From: Papilionanthe hookeriana x Papilionanthe teres
Lineage: Eukaryota > Streptophyta > Magnoliopsida > Asparagales > Orchidaceae
Direction of reading: 5' to 3'
NCBI GenBank assembly: GCA_022702705.1
Contig: CM040432.1
Span: 50,618,540-50,682,539 of the forward strand
Length of the DNA stretch: 64,000 nucleotides
Under the pieces are notes generated by a model, which saw nothing but the letters and a program-made list of their open reading frames with translations, did no database searches and was not told the DNA's origin. The position numbers and the translations under genes were made by a program. Shown one piece after another: positions 45,600 to 58,265 of the stretch (position 1 is its first letter; every line of letters starts with the position of its first letter).

Positions 45600-48500
45600 C
45601 AAAAATTGAGTTTAACCTAATATAGACTCAAGACAAACTTTAATTAAACTTAAGACATCATTAGGCTTAATTAAACCCATTAAACCTTAATTAAATTAGG
45701 TTTAATACGAAATCAAACTTTAAATAAGCTTAAGACATCACTAAGCTTAATTAAACCCAATAAATCTTAACTAACTAAAGTTTAATCAAATTTAAATCCT
45801 AATTAGGTCTAATCCAATAGACCTAATTAAACTATTAAACCTTAACAAACTAAGGTTAAATCAAATTTAAACCCCAATTAGGTCTAACCACTAATTAGAC
45901 CTAATTAAATACCTTAAACCTGAATAGCATTAGGTTTAAAACAAAATTAAACCTTAATTAGTTGTATCCCCTAATTAGACCTAATTAATAGCTTAAACCT
46001 TAATTACACTAGGTTTAGACAAATTAAACAATAATTAGATATAATCCATAATTAGACCTAATTAAATACCTTAAACCTTAATTAAATTAGGTTTAAGATA
46101 AATTAAACCCTAATTAGGTCTAACCCCTAATTAGACCTAATTAATACCTTAAACCTTAATTACATTAGGTTGAAGACAAATTAAACCCTAATTAGGTCTA
46201 ACCCCTAATTAGACCTAATTAAACACCTTAAACCTTAATTACATTAGGTTTAAGACATATTGAACCTTAATTAGGTCTAACAATTAGACCTAATTAAATA
46301 CCTTAAACCTTAATTACATTAGGTTTAAGACAAAGTAAACCCAAATTAGGTCTGACCCCTAACTAGACCTAATTAAATATCTTAAACCTTAATTACATTA
46401 GGTTTAAGACAAATTAAACCCTAATTAGGTCTAACCTCTAATTACATCTAATTAATTACATTAAACCTTTGTTACATTAGGTTTAAGACAAATTAAACCC
46501 TAATTAGGTCTAAGGTTTAATTAGACCTAATTAAATACCTTAAACCTTAATTACATTAGGTTTAAGACAAATTATACCCTAATTAGGTCTAACCCATTAG
46601 ACCTAATTAAACCATTAAACCTTAACTAACTGAGGTTTAATCAAATTTAAAATTAGGTATAATCCACTAGACCTAATTAAACCATTATAATCAAATTTAA
46701 ATCCTAATTTGGTCTAATCAATTAGACCTAATTAAACTATTAAACCTTAACTAAGTAAGGCTTAATCAAATTTAAACCCTAATTAGGTCTAACTTTAATT
46801 AGACCTAATTAAATCCTTAAACCTTAATAGCATTGGGTTTAATACAAATTAAACTCTAATTAGGTCTAACCCCTAATAAGACCTAATTAATACCTTAAAC
46901 CTTGATTACATTAGGTTTAAGACAAATTAAACCCTAACAAGGTCTAATCCCTAAATAAGCTTAATTGAATACCTTAAACCTTAATAGCATTAGTTTTAAG
47001 ACAAAATTAAACCCTAATTAGGTCTAACCCCGAATTAGACCTAATTAATACCTTAAATCTTAATTACATTTTTGTTAAGACAAATTAAACCCTAATTAGG
47101 TTAAATCTCTAATTAGACCTAATTAAATACCTTAAACCTTAATTACATTAGGTTTAAGACAAATCAAACCGTAATTAGCTCTAACCACTAATTAGACCTA
47201 ATTAAACATCTTAAACCATAATTACATTAGGTTTAAGACAAATTAAACCCTAATTAGGTCTAACCCCTAAATAGACCTAATTAAACTCCTTAAACATTAA
47301 TTACATTAGGTTTAAGTCAAATCAAACCCAAATTAGGTCTAACTCTTAATTAGACCTAATTAAATAACTTAAACCTTAATTACATTAGATTTAAGACAAA
47401 TTAAACTCTATTTAGGTCTAACCTATTAGACCTAATTAAATCATTAAAACTTAACTAACTAAATTTTAATTAAATTTAAAATTAGGTCTAATCCATTTGA
47501 CCTAATTAAACCATTAAACCTTATCAAATAAGTTTTAATCAAATTTAAATCCTAATTAGGTCTAATCCATTAGACCTAATTAAACTATTAAACCTTAACA
47601 AACTAAGGTTTAATCAAATTTAAACCCTAATTAGGTCTAACCCCTAATTAGACCTAATTAAATACCTTAAACCTTAATAGCATTAGGTTTAAAACAAATT
47701 AAACCTTAATTAGTTCTAACTCCTAATTAGACCTAATTAATACCTTAAACCTTAATTACATTAGGTTTAGAAAAATTAAACACTAATTAGATCTAATCCC
47801 TAATTAAACCTAATTAAATACCATAAACTTAATTAAATTAGGTTTAAGGTAAATTAAACCCCAATTAGGTCTAACCTCTAATTAGACCTAATTAATACCT
47901 TAAACCTTAATTACATTAGGTTGAAGACAAATTAAACCCTATTTAGGTCTAACCCCTAATTAGACCTAATTAAACACCTTAAAACTTATTTACATTAGGT
48001 TTAAGACATATTAAACCGTAATTAGGTCTAACCCATAATTAAACCTAATTAAATACCTTAAACCTTAATTACATTAGGTTTAAGCAAAGAAAACCTAAAT
48101 TAGGTCTGACCCCTAATTAGACCGAATTAAATACCTTAAACCTTAATTACATTATTTTTAAGACAAATTAAACCATAATTAGGTCTAATGCCTAATTAGA
48201 CCTAATTAATACCTTAAACCTTAATTACATAAGGTTTTAGACAAATTAAACCCTAATTAGGTCTAACCCATTAAAATTAATTAAACTATTAAACCTTAAC
48301 TAACTAAGGTTTAATCAAATTTAAATCCTAATTAGTTTTAATCCACTAAACCTAATTAAACTATTAAACCTTAACAAAGGTTTAATCAAATTTAAACCCT
48401 AATTAGGTCTAATCCATTATATGTAATTAAATTATTAAACCTTAACTAACTAAGGTTTAATCAAATTTAAATCCTAATTAAGTCTAACCTATTAGACCTA

Positions 48501-48850
48501 ATTCAATCATTAAACCTTAGCTAACTAAGTTTTAATCAAATCTAAATCCTAATTATGTCTAACCCATTAGACTTAATTAAACTATTAAACCTTAACTAAC
48601 GAAGGTTTAATCGAATCTAAATTCTAATTAGGTCTAACCCATAACTTAATTAAATCATTAAAGCTTAACTAACTAAGGTTTAATCAAACATAAATGCTAT
48701 CGAGGTCGAACCCATTAGTCTTAATTAAATCATTAAACCTTAATTGACTAAGGTTTAATCATACCTACAACTCAATTAAGTCTAACCCCATTAGACTTAA
48801 TTGTCCCTTAAGTCTTACTTACATTAGACTTAAGTAATTTATAAACCCAA
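45600..48850. repeat. 79-bp palindromic tandem array (about 40 copies)
   Basis: Monomers contain two dyads: AGGTCTAA...TTAGACCT and TTAAACCT...AGGTTTAA. Spacing of ACATTAGG between 46241 and 46553 is 75, 79, 79 and 79 bp. The two ends of the array use a variant in which TTAACTAACTAAGG replaces TTAATTACATTAGG. No ORF is present. The tract appears to be the repeat-rich interior of a divergent giant LTR that ends near 50693. Confidence 0.88.
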
Positions 48851-49330
48851 GTAGTCCTAATTCTAATAAGACTTAAATCTTCAAACCTATAACTTAGGTT
48901 CAACCCATACTAAACTTAACTAAACCAAAACCTAACGAGTTCATCCAAACTTGAACCTAAGTTAACTCAAGACCCAACTTAAGTTCAACCCATCTTGAAC
49001 TTAAGTCAATAAAATCTAACTTAAGTTCAACCTAACTTCAACCCAAGTTAACTCAAAACCTAACTTAAGTTCAACCCATATTGAATTTAAGTCGACATTT
49101 CTAACTTAAGTTCAACATAAATTAAACCCAAGTTTATTTAAACTTAAGTTCAATCCATATTGAATTAAAATCAATGAGTTCTAACTTAAGTTTATTTAAA
49201 CTTAAGTTCAACCTATATTGAACATAAGTCAACATTTCTATCCGAATTGAATATTTAAACTTAAGTTCGACCCATATTGAACTTAAGTCATCAAAAAAAT
49301 GTTAACTTATGTTTTACCTAAATCGAATCT
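48851..49330. repeat. Irregular palindromic repeats, TTAAGTTCAA family
   Basis: Repeats of AACTTAAGTTCAACCCATAT and TTGAACTTAAGTCAA make inverted pairs (TTAAGTTCAA...TTGAACTTAA). Spacing is irregular. They continue the 79-bp array without a break but use a different stem sequence. Confidence 0.7.
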
Positions 49331-49379
49331 AGGTTAACCAACATTAAGTTAAAATATTAAATAAAAAAGTTATATTCAA

Positions 49380-49800
49380 ATGATATTGAATCTAATTATC
49401 AAAGTCTAATCAACATTAGACTTAATACATTTTAGATTCAAAAGACAATGAATCTAAAATATTAAAATCTAACTTTATGTTAGATTTTAATTCTAATCAA
49501 CATTAGACTTAATACTTTTTTTATTCAAATGACATCGAATCTAAAATATTAAAATCTAACTTTTTGTCAGATTTTAAGTCTAATCAACATTAGACTTAAT
49601 ATTTTTAAAATTCAAATGAAATTGAATCTAAAATATTAAAATTTATCTTTTTGTTAGATTTTAAGCTAATAAACACTAGAATTAATACCTTCAAATAACA
49701 TCAAATCTAAAATATTAAAACCTAAATTTTTATTAGATTTTAAGTATAATCAACATCAAACTGAACACTTTTAGATCCAAATGATAAGATCTAACCTTTT
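49380..49800. repeat. 87-bp palindromic repeats, GTTAGATTTT family
   Basis: Units spaced 87, 87, 86 and 80 bp (GTCTAATCAAC at 49404, 49491, 49578, about 49664 and 49744). Each contains AAAATCTAAC...GTTAGATTTT and GTCTAAT...ATTAGAC inverted pairs. Confidence 0.72.
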
Positions 49801-50693
49801 GTTAAATTTTATTTATGTCAAATTTACATTAAAATTTTACATTTTCTTAAATTCTAAAAAATCTAACACTCCTTAAGAACAAGTGTTAAGTTTTCTTTGC
49901 AATCTATAGGGTGTGCTAAATCTGTTTTACAGGATGATTGAGATGAAATGATGACATTAGTTTTGTTTTAGATTTTTTTTGCATGTTATAGGATTTGATA
50001 ACTCTGGTTTACAAGATGACATTCTAAAAAATGGAGCTACGACTTAAAACAAAAGAACATGACAAAAAAACTGAAAATTTTAGGTTAGCCATAGAACCTA
50101 AAACAAAGACATAAAAACATCACAATAACATGAAAAAACAAAACTAAAACTATTAGAATAGCCACCAAACAAATAACAAATTATAAGACAATAAAATAAT
50201 TAAAACGAAAAACAACAAAACAAAAATAAAATAAAACAAAATAAACTTAATAAATAACTTTGACAAAGTCAAAGTTTTAGGGTAGTATGACACATTACCC
50301 CTAAGATTGAACGTTGACGTTTCTTTCCTTGTTCTTGAAAGTTCTTAGAAAACAAGTGATTAACATTAATCAGAAGTTTTCTTAGACAATCATAATTGTT
50401 TAAGATGTAATTAACTATAGGAGCTTGCTCCTATAGGAGATTTAAGAACTCGAGGTAGATATTACATCTAGAAGTCTCTGGTTACAAAAATTTCGTTATC
50501 CTTATATAGAACTTCTTGGACAAGACATTCTAGAATCTTCTATTATAGGGATTATCACCGACATCGCTTTTTTCTACTGTTTTCTAACTTATTAGCCTTT
50601 ATTTTCATCAAATTTCTTATTATCTAAAGATCCTTTTACGAGATTCAAAGAAATAAGATTTATTGAAGATTAAGGCAATATTATAGAAAAACA
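49801..50693 (+). repeat. U5-like end of a divergent giant LTR
   Basis: The sequence shares landmarks with the end of the 7-kb LTRs: TAAGATGTAATTAACTATAG, the U5 hairpin (50415-50436), then TTTAAGAAC. It ends ACA three bases before a PBS-like sequence. A 9-bp hairpin, AACTTTGAC AAA GTCAAAGTT, lies at 50256-50276. No gene is seen. Confidence 0.55.
50415..50436 (+). other. U5 hairpin, divergent copy
   Basis: CTATAGGAGC TT GCTCCTATAG is a perfect 10-bp stem. In the main family the same place reads CTATAGGGGC TT GCCCTTATAG. The changed bases are compensated on both arms. Confidence 0.75.
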
Positions 50694-50696
50694 GAG

Positions 50697-50714
50697 TGGC
50701 AACTCCAACACATG
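50697..50714 (+). other. Degenerate PBS candidate
   Basis: TGGCAACTCCAACACATG occupies the PBS position after the divergent LTR end. It matches TGGCGACTCCGCTGGGGA in the first ten bases with one change and is poor after that. Confidence 0.35.
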
Positions 50715-51636
50715 ACATCGACATCAACACGAGAAAATCACCAACACGGCTCTTGATGCCATTACTATCTTATTCCTGAAATTAAAAACTCCTTACTTTC
50801 CTTCGCTTTATAAATTTATATTAGCTTTAAAATTTTTTCATAAAGTCTCATTATTTTCTCCTTACATGAAACTCTAAAATTTTGAATACTTCAGAAATAC
50901 AACTTCCTTTACTTTCAATAGAAAAAGCATTCTTATCCATTCATACTAAATATCTTAAATCGAGAATTACCATTCAACATAAAAAATTTTACTTTAATGT
51001 ACTATATATTTAGAAACAAAAATATATTTATCAAAATTTAATCTTTAATACCAAAGGTCATGTTAAATTGAAATTTTATCTAAATTTATAGTTTATTATG
51101 GACAAATAAAATTTTAATTTCTTTCTTCAAAAAATAATTTCATCGCCCCACTCCGCCCCCAAACTTAAAATATTTATTATAAGAAATGCAAGCAAGAATG
51201 AAAACTAACGTAACAGGCTTACATGAATTTTTATATCCTAAATATACAGGTACAGAGTTTAAAAACCGGAGTAAATATAAAGCGATCAAATTATTTACTT
51301 AAATTTTAACATATAAAAAATTCAGCAGACTTCTATGTAGGAGGTCAACATAAAAGCAAATAAACAAACCAACCTAAATTCATAAACACAACATAAAGAA
51401 AATATAAGGTAAAAAATTTAATATTTAACCATGAAATTCTTAGGTGAAAATTAACTATATTCTAAACCTATCTAATATCTTAGGATTAAGTTCAACATAA
51501 ATCAACCAAATACAACCAAACAACAATGTTTACACACTAACCTAAAAGAAAAATAACTATTCACCAAAATACAAATACACAATAGTGTATAGCGAACAAA
51601 CAACATATAAACAATTACAGTCCCAACTAATTACAA
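50715..51636 (-). other. Unassigned AT-rich segment with a minus-strand PPT
   Basis: CCCCCAAACTTAAA at 51156-51169 is the complement of the Athila-type PPT core TTTAAGTTTGGGGG, so part of an Athila 3' region in minus orientation is likely. Nothing else is recognisable and no ORF is credible. Confidence 0.4.
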
Positions 51637-52884
51637 TGTTGACCTCACTTTTGTGAGGATCATTTCTAAACCATGTAGAGTTAAGAAGTTTACCAATATT
51701 GACTCCCTAAATCTCACTAATGGACACTAAACTCCAAATGTCTAGGGTAAGATCCAATAAAGCCTTTTTAACTTAAATCTTAATGACACCTTAAAATAAT
51801 CAAATCAGTAATGATAAACCCTGATCTAATCAACAATTGAACAAATTGGTCAATCTTTGACCACATGGTCAAATTTGGTCAAACTGGTCAATCCTTGACC
51901 CAGTGACCACCACATTGACAAAACTGGTCAACCTTTGACCCAAATGGTCAACTTTGGTCAAAATGGTCAATCCTTGACCCAATAACCACCACGTTGACCA
52001 AACTGGTCAACCTTTGAACCAAATGGTCAACTTTGGTCAAAATGGTTAATCCTTGACCCAATAACCAACACATTGACCAAATTGGTCAGCCTTTGATCCA
52101 AATGGTTAAATTTGGTCAAATTGGTCAATCCTTGACCCAATGACCACCAAATTGACCAAACAGGTCAACCTTTGATCTAAATGGTCAACTTTTGTCAAAA
52201 TGGTCAATCCTTGACCCAATGACCACCACATTGACCAAACTAGGCAATCTTTGACCCAAATGATCAAACTAGGTCACAATGGTCAATCCTTGACCCAATG
52301 ACCACCACATTGACCAAACTGGTCAACCTTGACATAAATGGTCAACTTTAGTCAAAATGGTCAATCCTTGACCCAATGACCACTAGATTGATCAAACTGG
52401 TCAACCTTGACATAAATGCTCAATTTTGTTCAAAATGGTCAATCCTTGACTTAATGACCACCACATTGATGAAACTGCTCAACCTTTAACCCAGATGGTC
52501 AAATTTATTCAAACTAGTCAATCCTTGACACAATGACAACAACATTGACCAAACTGGTCAATCTTTGACCCAAATCCTCAAATTTGGTCAAAATGGTCAA
52601 ATCATAACCCCTTGATCATCAAATTAACCTCATTGGTCAACCCTTGACCTAAATGGTCAAATTTGGTCAAAATGGTCAAACCATGACCTCATAAGCACTA
52701 CATAAACTACATTGATCAACCCTTGACATAATTAACTCAACATTGGTCAGGGTGTCCAAAGTAGAAACCAAAGGTCATCTCATAGATCATTAGGCCAATA
52801 TAAACCCTAAAATTGGTCAACAGACTAAATTAACCCAAAATTTCAAAACCCTTGGACCTCATGACCAATTGATCAACCTAAAAA
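51637..52884 (+). repeat. 5' part of a divergent LTR with TTGACC-box array
   Basis: It starts TGTTGACCTCACTTTTGTGA, which matches the terminus of the 7-kb LTRs (TGTTGACCTCATTTTTGATG), and carries the same terminal hairpin with a compensated base pair. After about 200 bp of unrelated sequence, 51850-52730 is a 79-bp tandem array. It is cut at 52885 by an Athila-type LTR fragment. No PPT is seen before it, so it is a solo or truncated LTR. Confidence 0.6.
51850..52730. repeat. 79-bp tandem array of inverted TTGACC boxes
   Basis: ATCCTTGACC recurs at 51891, 51970, 52049, 52128, 52207, 52286, 52364, 52442 and 52521 (period 78-79 bp). Each unit holds two dyads, GGTCAATCCTTGACC and GGTCAACCTTTGACC. 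TTGAC[CT] is the core W-box bound by plant WRKY factors, so each dyad is a pair of head-to-head W-box cores. Regulation is inference. Confidence 0.88.
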
Positions 52885-53332
52885 TGTACTGCTTTTTATG
52901 CTAAAGTTTATAATGATATTGCACTTTAAAAGTATGTTTTCATGTATTTTTGGTTGTAGGTACATCAAATTGAAAAATTTGGAGTGATCGGAGCAAAAGG
53001 AACAAAAATGGACCAAAATGGAGCATAGCGGAGCAAAACGGGTCGAACCGAAGCATACTAGAGAAAAACGGGTCAAACCAGGCACATTTGTACAAGTGTC
53101 TGGCGCCTAGCACCACCAGTTGGTGCATAGCCGCCAGACAGTGGTGCCTACGAGCCAAACAATCTGCGCATAGTTATCAGTGCTGGTTTTTGGCATAACA
53201 TCTTTATTATACGTCGGATTTGGACGATTTTCGAAGCGTTGCGTAGCTCGTCTCGTGGGGAGTTCATTGGAAATGATAAAATAAAATTTCTAGAATAGTT
53301 TGGGTTGATTATAAGGAGTTATGATGGAATAG
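52885..53332 (+). repeat. Athila-type LTR 5' fragment, interrupted
   Basis: It starts TGTACTGCTTTTTATGC, then GATATTGCACTTTAAAAGTA, then GGAGCAAAAGG and GGCGCC-type motifs (about 53100-53150), the standard order of the Athila LTRs here. It is cut at 53333 by the Ogre/Tat LTR. The last five bases before the insertion are AATAG (53328-53332), the expected left target-site duplicate. The right copy lies beyond the window. Confidence 0.65.
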
Positions 53333-55545
53333 TGTTGACCTCATTTTTGATGAGGTCTTCTCTTCTCTCTTTAGTGTTTAGGATCTAGCCTTAGGCTTTT
53401 CCTTTGACTATCTTAGAGGACTAGAATTGGGACCCATCCCTTAGAAATTTGAATCACCTCTTAACTCCCTGCAAACCCCACAAGCTTGATTGTAGACCCC
53501 TAATTACCTGAGGGTTGAGATCGAAAGTGAAGGTTTAAAGGATGAGTTCCCTATAAGACTCTTTGGCCTTGGGACCACCACGGGTGGCTCAGTGCAGTGA
53601 GGGTTGACTTACACACTCACTACACTCATACTCTACACTCTCGAACACACGATCCAAATCCTAAAACCACACCCATACCCAACTTAACTCCTTGACTCAT
53701 GAAGGTAATTTATATGGATGGACCTTAACCCCTAAGCCCCTGGTTAAGAGGGTTAGGAACAACATAGTGAATGCATCAAATGAGTCCTCTCATGGCTCAT
53801 ATGGGCTTAGTATGGCATCATGGCTCAACCAAAATGATTCTATTCTACTCAAATTTGATCAATCTTCATTATTCCAAAATTTTAATTTTTGAACCCGGGG
53901 ACCCTACACCCATCAAACCTATTAAAAGCCCTTAAAATTGCCCAAATCCTCCAAAATTTACAAATCACCCAAAATTCCCCAAAATTAACCTTGAACATTT
54001 CCTCACCAATCAAATTGATCATCCATAGCCAGAAATACCAAAAATTCCAAAAATACCCCCCAATACCCTCCAAATACCCAAAATGCCCCTCTTAGCCAAA
54101 AATCCAAAATTCAAACAATTCCCAGAAAATTCCAGAAAATCTCAAATATTCCTTATTTCATTTTGTCCAACTACACCATGGGCCAATTTTATCAATTTAC
54201 CCCACTTTTACCAAAACCCCCAATTTAGCCCATTCTTAACCCAAGTGAACCCAATGTCAAACTAAATCTACCCAATTGACCCCAATTTTAGTCCAATTCA
54301 ATTTTAAACTTCAATTTAATATTCACAATATCAATCTAGACCAAATCCAAGTCCAATTTGATTGACATTTGAATCCAATTTCACTTTTGACCTTAAAAGC
54401 CCAATTTTGACCTAAACCCAAACCTAACCCAAATAAGCCCAAGTCCCAAAACCAAAACCCAAACAAAGTTGAAATCTCTTTAAAACACTCCCATTAACAT
54501 TTCTCAACATTAATTTTACATCAATTTCAACCCTAGCCCAACATTGGCCCAAATTAGCCTAATTTGACCTACATTGGCCCATGTACCAAATGAACCCAAA
54601 GCCAACCCAATTCAAGCCCAAATCACCTCAAATTTATTTCAAATCACTCATGACACATCCCTAAACCAAACCCAACAATTATTTGGCCCAAGCCTTTACC
54701 AAACCTCCATCCTAAAATCCATTTTTAAAATCCAAAAAGCCCACTTCCTAAACCATTTTGAAAGCCCATCTTCACTAAATTTCAAAGGCCCAAACTTCAT
54801 GCTAAAGCCCATATGACATTCTTTTCATCACCCCATTAATTGATATCATCCCTTAAGTCCTAAATCAATCATCAAATAACCCTAAATTAGGCCTCATGCC
54901 AAAATCACCCATAAGTCCCAAAAATTCAAAACCTTCTTTCATGTAAATGACCAAGCTTTGTCCCAAGCCACATGGAGCCATGAGCAAGCCATTTACAAGC
55001 CATATGAAGCCATGGAAGGTTTAACATGTGACCAAGCCATTAATGGCAAAAGGAGGGCCCCCCTTTCCTAATCCATCATTAAGCTTTTTTAACCATAACC
55101 ATGCTACACACTAAAACATGTTTAACCACATCACCTTGGATGGGGACTTCACCACCCCTTCCTAGCTGACCCAACTGATTTTTCAGCCCAAAACCGGGTC
55201 ATGGGGAGGTGAACCTAACCCAAAACCATGGATTGGACCAAATCAAGCCAAAATGGCCTCTCCCCATGCCATTTTAATTCGAAGCTCTTTACACATGGCA
55301 TTGGCCGATTGCTTGCACAAACCTCAGACCACGACTCACCTCGAACCCGAGGGTGACCCATGCCTACCCCCGACTCGCTCGGATCACCGGAAAACACCAT
55401 TGCCGAGACCTTAGGAGGAGCCAAATTTTGGAATTCCACCTTGCTGAGCTGCCTCACTCCAAATGGCCATTGCAGCTGTTCTTCTCCTCACCAGAGCAGC
55501 TAATCCCAACCCTTAAACCCCCCTGGGAGGCCCTCGAGCCTCTCC

Positions 55546-55553
55546 TATTTAAA
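55546..55553 (+). promoter_or_regulatory. LTR TATA box (element 4)
   Basis: TATTTAAA in CTCTCCTATTTAAACACC, collinear with 7602 and 27970. Confidence 0.65.
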
Positions 55554-58049
55554 CACCCCCTCCTCTTCGCCAAGAGAGGTGCTCAACCAAAACTTACTGA
55601 AACCCTCCCAAAATCATCCCAGACCACTCTCCACACATAGAGAACTTGATCCCCACTGAAATCCCCCTGCCACTTCCCCTGCGCGAGCTCGATTTCGAGT
55701 TGAAATCCAAGCTCGAAACCGGGACACTTCACCACAGTGAGCCAATCTCCAAATTAATTGGTCCTACACCTTCACCGGACCAAGAGGAGAAGTTTCCCAA
55801 GCAAAAGCCCCCTCACCGAGGCCAGCCATTGCTCCCGGCCTCCAAGCTTTGTGATCGAGCCGTGGTCGAAATCATACCTAGACAATTCACGGAGCCAAGG
55901 GACTTCATCCGGAGCTTGCTTGGACCCAATCGAAGGTGACACAACTCTCGGATCGAAGCTTCACTTCTGCGAGCAAAGGTATGGACTCACTCTTCTTCCC
56001 GATCTTACGGTGATTCTCCATTTAATTTGAATCGATTTCAATGCATGTTCTACCGTATGGATGTGTTCGTCTCTTCAAGACGAATCCATAGAGCATAAGA
56101 ACACGAAAATCCGTTGAGAATCAAGTGAGAAATTAGGGTTAGAAGGTTGACGGTCACGGGTTCATACCAGTCGTAGACGATGACCAGGAGCCGTCGGATT
56201 GCACGTGTATCGAGCGGACGGCCAGGATCGCGCCGGACAGAGCAACTAGACATGAACCGCGGGCCGCGTGGTGTCCCAGTCAGATGGCGGTGCCGAATTA
56301 GGAGACGACGCGTGGAGCTTCGGAGCTGCCAAGGTTGACGCGGCGCCGTGTGGATAAGTAGGAAAATAGGGATTTTTCTTATTTATTAAATACCCAGAAC
56401 ATCAAAAACTCATAACTTTGTGTAGAAAAATCCTAAAAATAAAATAAAAATACCCTCTTGCTTAGTGAACAGAGGAGAATAATGTAGAGAAGAAATCAAG
56501 TAATTTCATTAAGTATTTTATTTTTAATGATTTATTTACTCTCTGCATTGTTTTAATTCTCCATGCATATAGGAAATTCACCATGGCATGAGACCATAGG
56601 GCTTTTGAAGCCTCTAAACTTGGGAACATTCCCTAAATTTTCCAAGGTCAGAGGCCATCCCTATGAGAAGTTATTGATTTTTCAAGTTCATGTTACTGCT
56701 TTGAGTATTTTAATTCCAATAATTAGCATGTTGAGAAATAAATTCTAGGAAAATTTGGTGATGTTTCTTGTGATCACAGGGACCTAGGAAAAATAAGTTT
56801 TGAGTTAATTCACTTTGAACAACCCTAATTGGCATAAATACCCAAAATTGAACTTTAATTAATTAGGGTTAACCATTCATCAAATTAACTTAAAAACAAA
56901 TCTCCACTATCCCCTAGGGATAGGAGAACACCACATAAAAATTTGAAACCACTTGGACTTGGTTAACCCCACCAAATGGGTTGATAAAGCCTCTTAAGCA
57001 AAAATGGGTAAAATTAAACTTTAAAAATTCATTACTCACAAATTACTTTTCAAAAATTCACAAAAATTGTTTTGGAGCCTCTCTGATGTCAGAGGAATTT
57101 AGGAAAATTAAAATTGTAATTTTCTAAAAAAGTTGATTTTTATCATTATTTTAATATTTTTAATAATTAAAAAATAATAAAAATCATAAAAATATTAAAC
57201 ATCACCAAAATGTCACATTTTGAATTCTAATCATTTAGGAATAAACCAAATATTTTTCTTAAGTCCCTAGGGTAAGATACTGAATTTTAAAGGCTTAATG
57301 TAATTTTTAATATTAAAAAATGTATTTTCCAACTTTTTCACTAAAATAATTCTAATAAGTCTAAATGGTCCTCTGGTCATTAGGAGTGCCCCATAATTTT
57401 CTTAAGAACAGAAAAATTCCCTTGGTCATCTTATTGAATTTTCCTTGGAAATCCTTATTTTCTACAAAAAATAATTATATAAATAAATTAAATACAGAAA
57501 AATCACATTTTCTCCTCTAATGTCTTAATTGACATGTGAACGAAGCCACATAAAAATTTCAAATTCATTTAAGCTCAATTTAGTGAGTTATGGAATTATT
57601 AAGCTTGAAGGGCAAAATGGTAATTAAAATTTTAACCCTTAATTAAAACTTTAGGCTTAATAAAATGAGAGAGTAAAATATTTGATCCTAATCTGATTTG
57701 GATGATTGAAATTTAAATAATTAAAGGATAGAGACCCATCAATCATTTTTAAGATTAATTAGAGTAAACTTTAATCATTTAATTAATGAAATTTGGAAGA
57801 TTAATTCAAATTGAAATTATTAAAATAGGGGTATTATTAAGAAGACATTTGTTCTCTAATTTAAGAATCCCTAAATTAATCACCTCAATAATATTTAATT
57901 CCTAATTAAAATGATAATTCAAACTCAAAATTTAAAATACTAAAAGACTTAATCATTAAATTAAATTAAAATTAAAACATTTAAATTAAATCCTTCCAAA
58001 ATTTCAATTAAATTAATACTTTAACAATTAAATTAAATCATCTTTAAAA

Positions 58050-58265
58050 CATAAAAAAATAAAATATTAAATTAAAATTAAAAAATAAAATTAAATTAAA
58101 ATTTTAATTAAATTAAAATTTAAATTAAATTAAATTAAATAAAAAATAAAATCAAATTAAAATAAAATTTAAATTAAATTAAAATTAAAAAAATAAAATT
58201 AAATTAAAATTAAAACTAAACCAAATTAAATTAACTTAACTTAAATTAAATTAAATTGAATTAAA
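58050..58265. repeat. (AATTA)n microsatellite in element 4 LTR
   Basis: Imperfect AATTA pentamers, shorter than in the other copies (about 215 bp). Confidence 0.82.

Noticed and set aside
45600..49850. Plant telomere-like or CRISPR-like array
   Set aside because: TTTAGGG is not the unit. Units are about 79 bp, diverged and palindromic with no unique spacers, so it is a degenerate tandem repeat.
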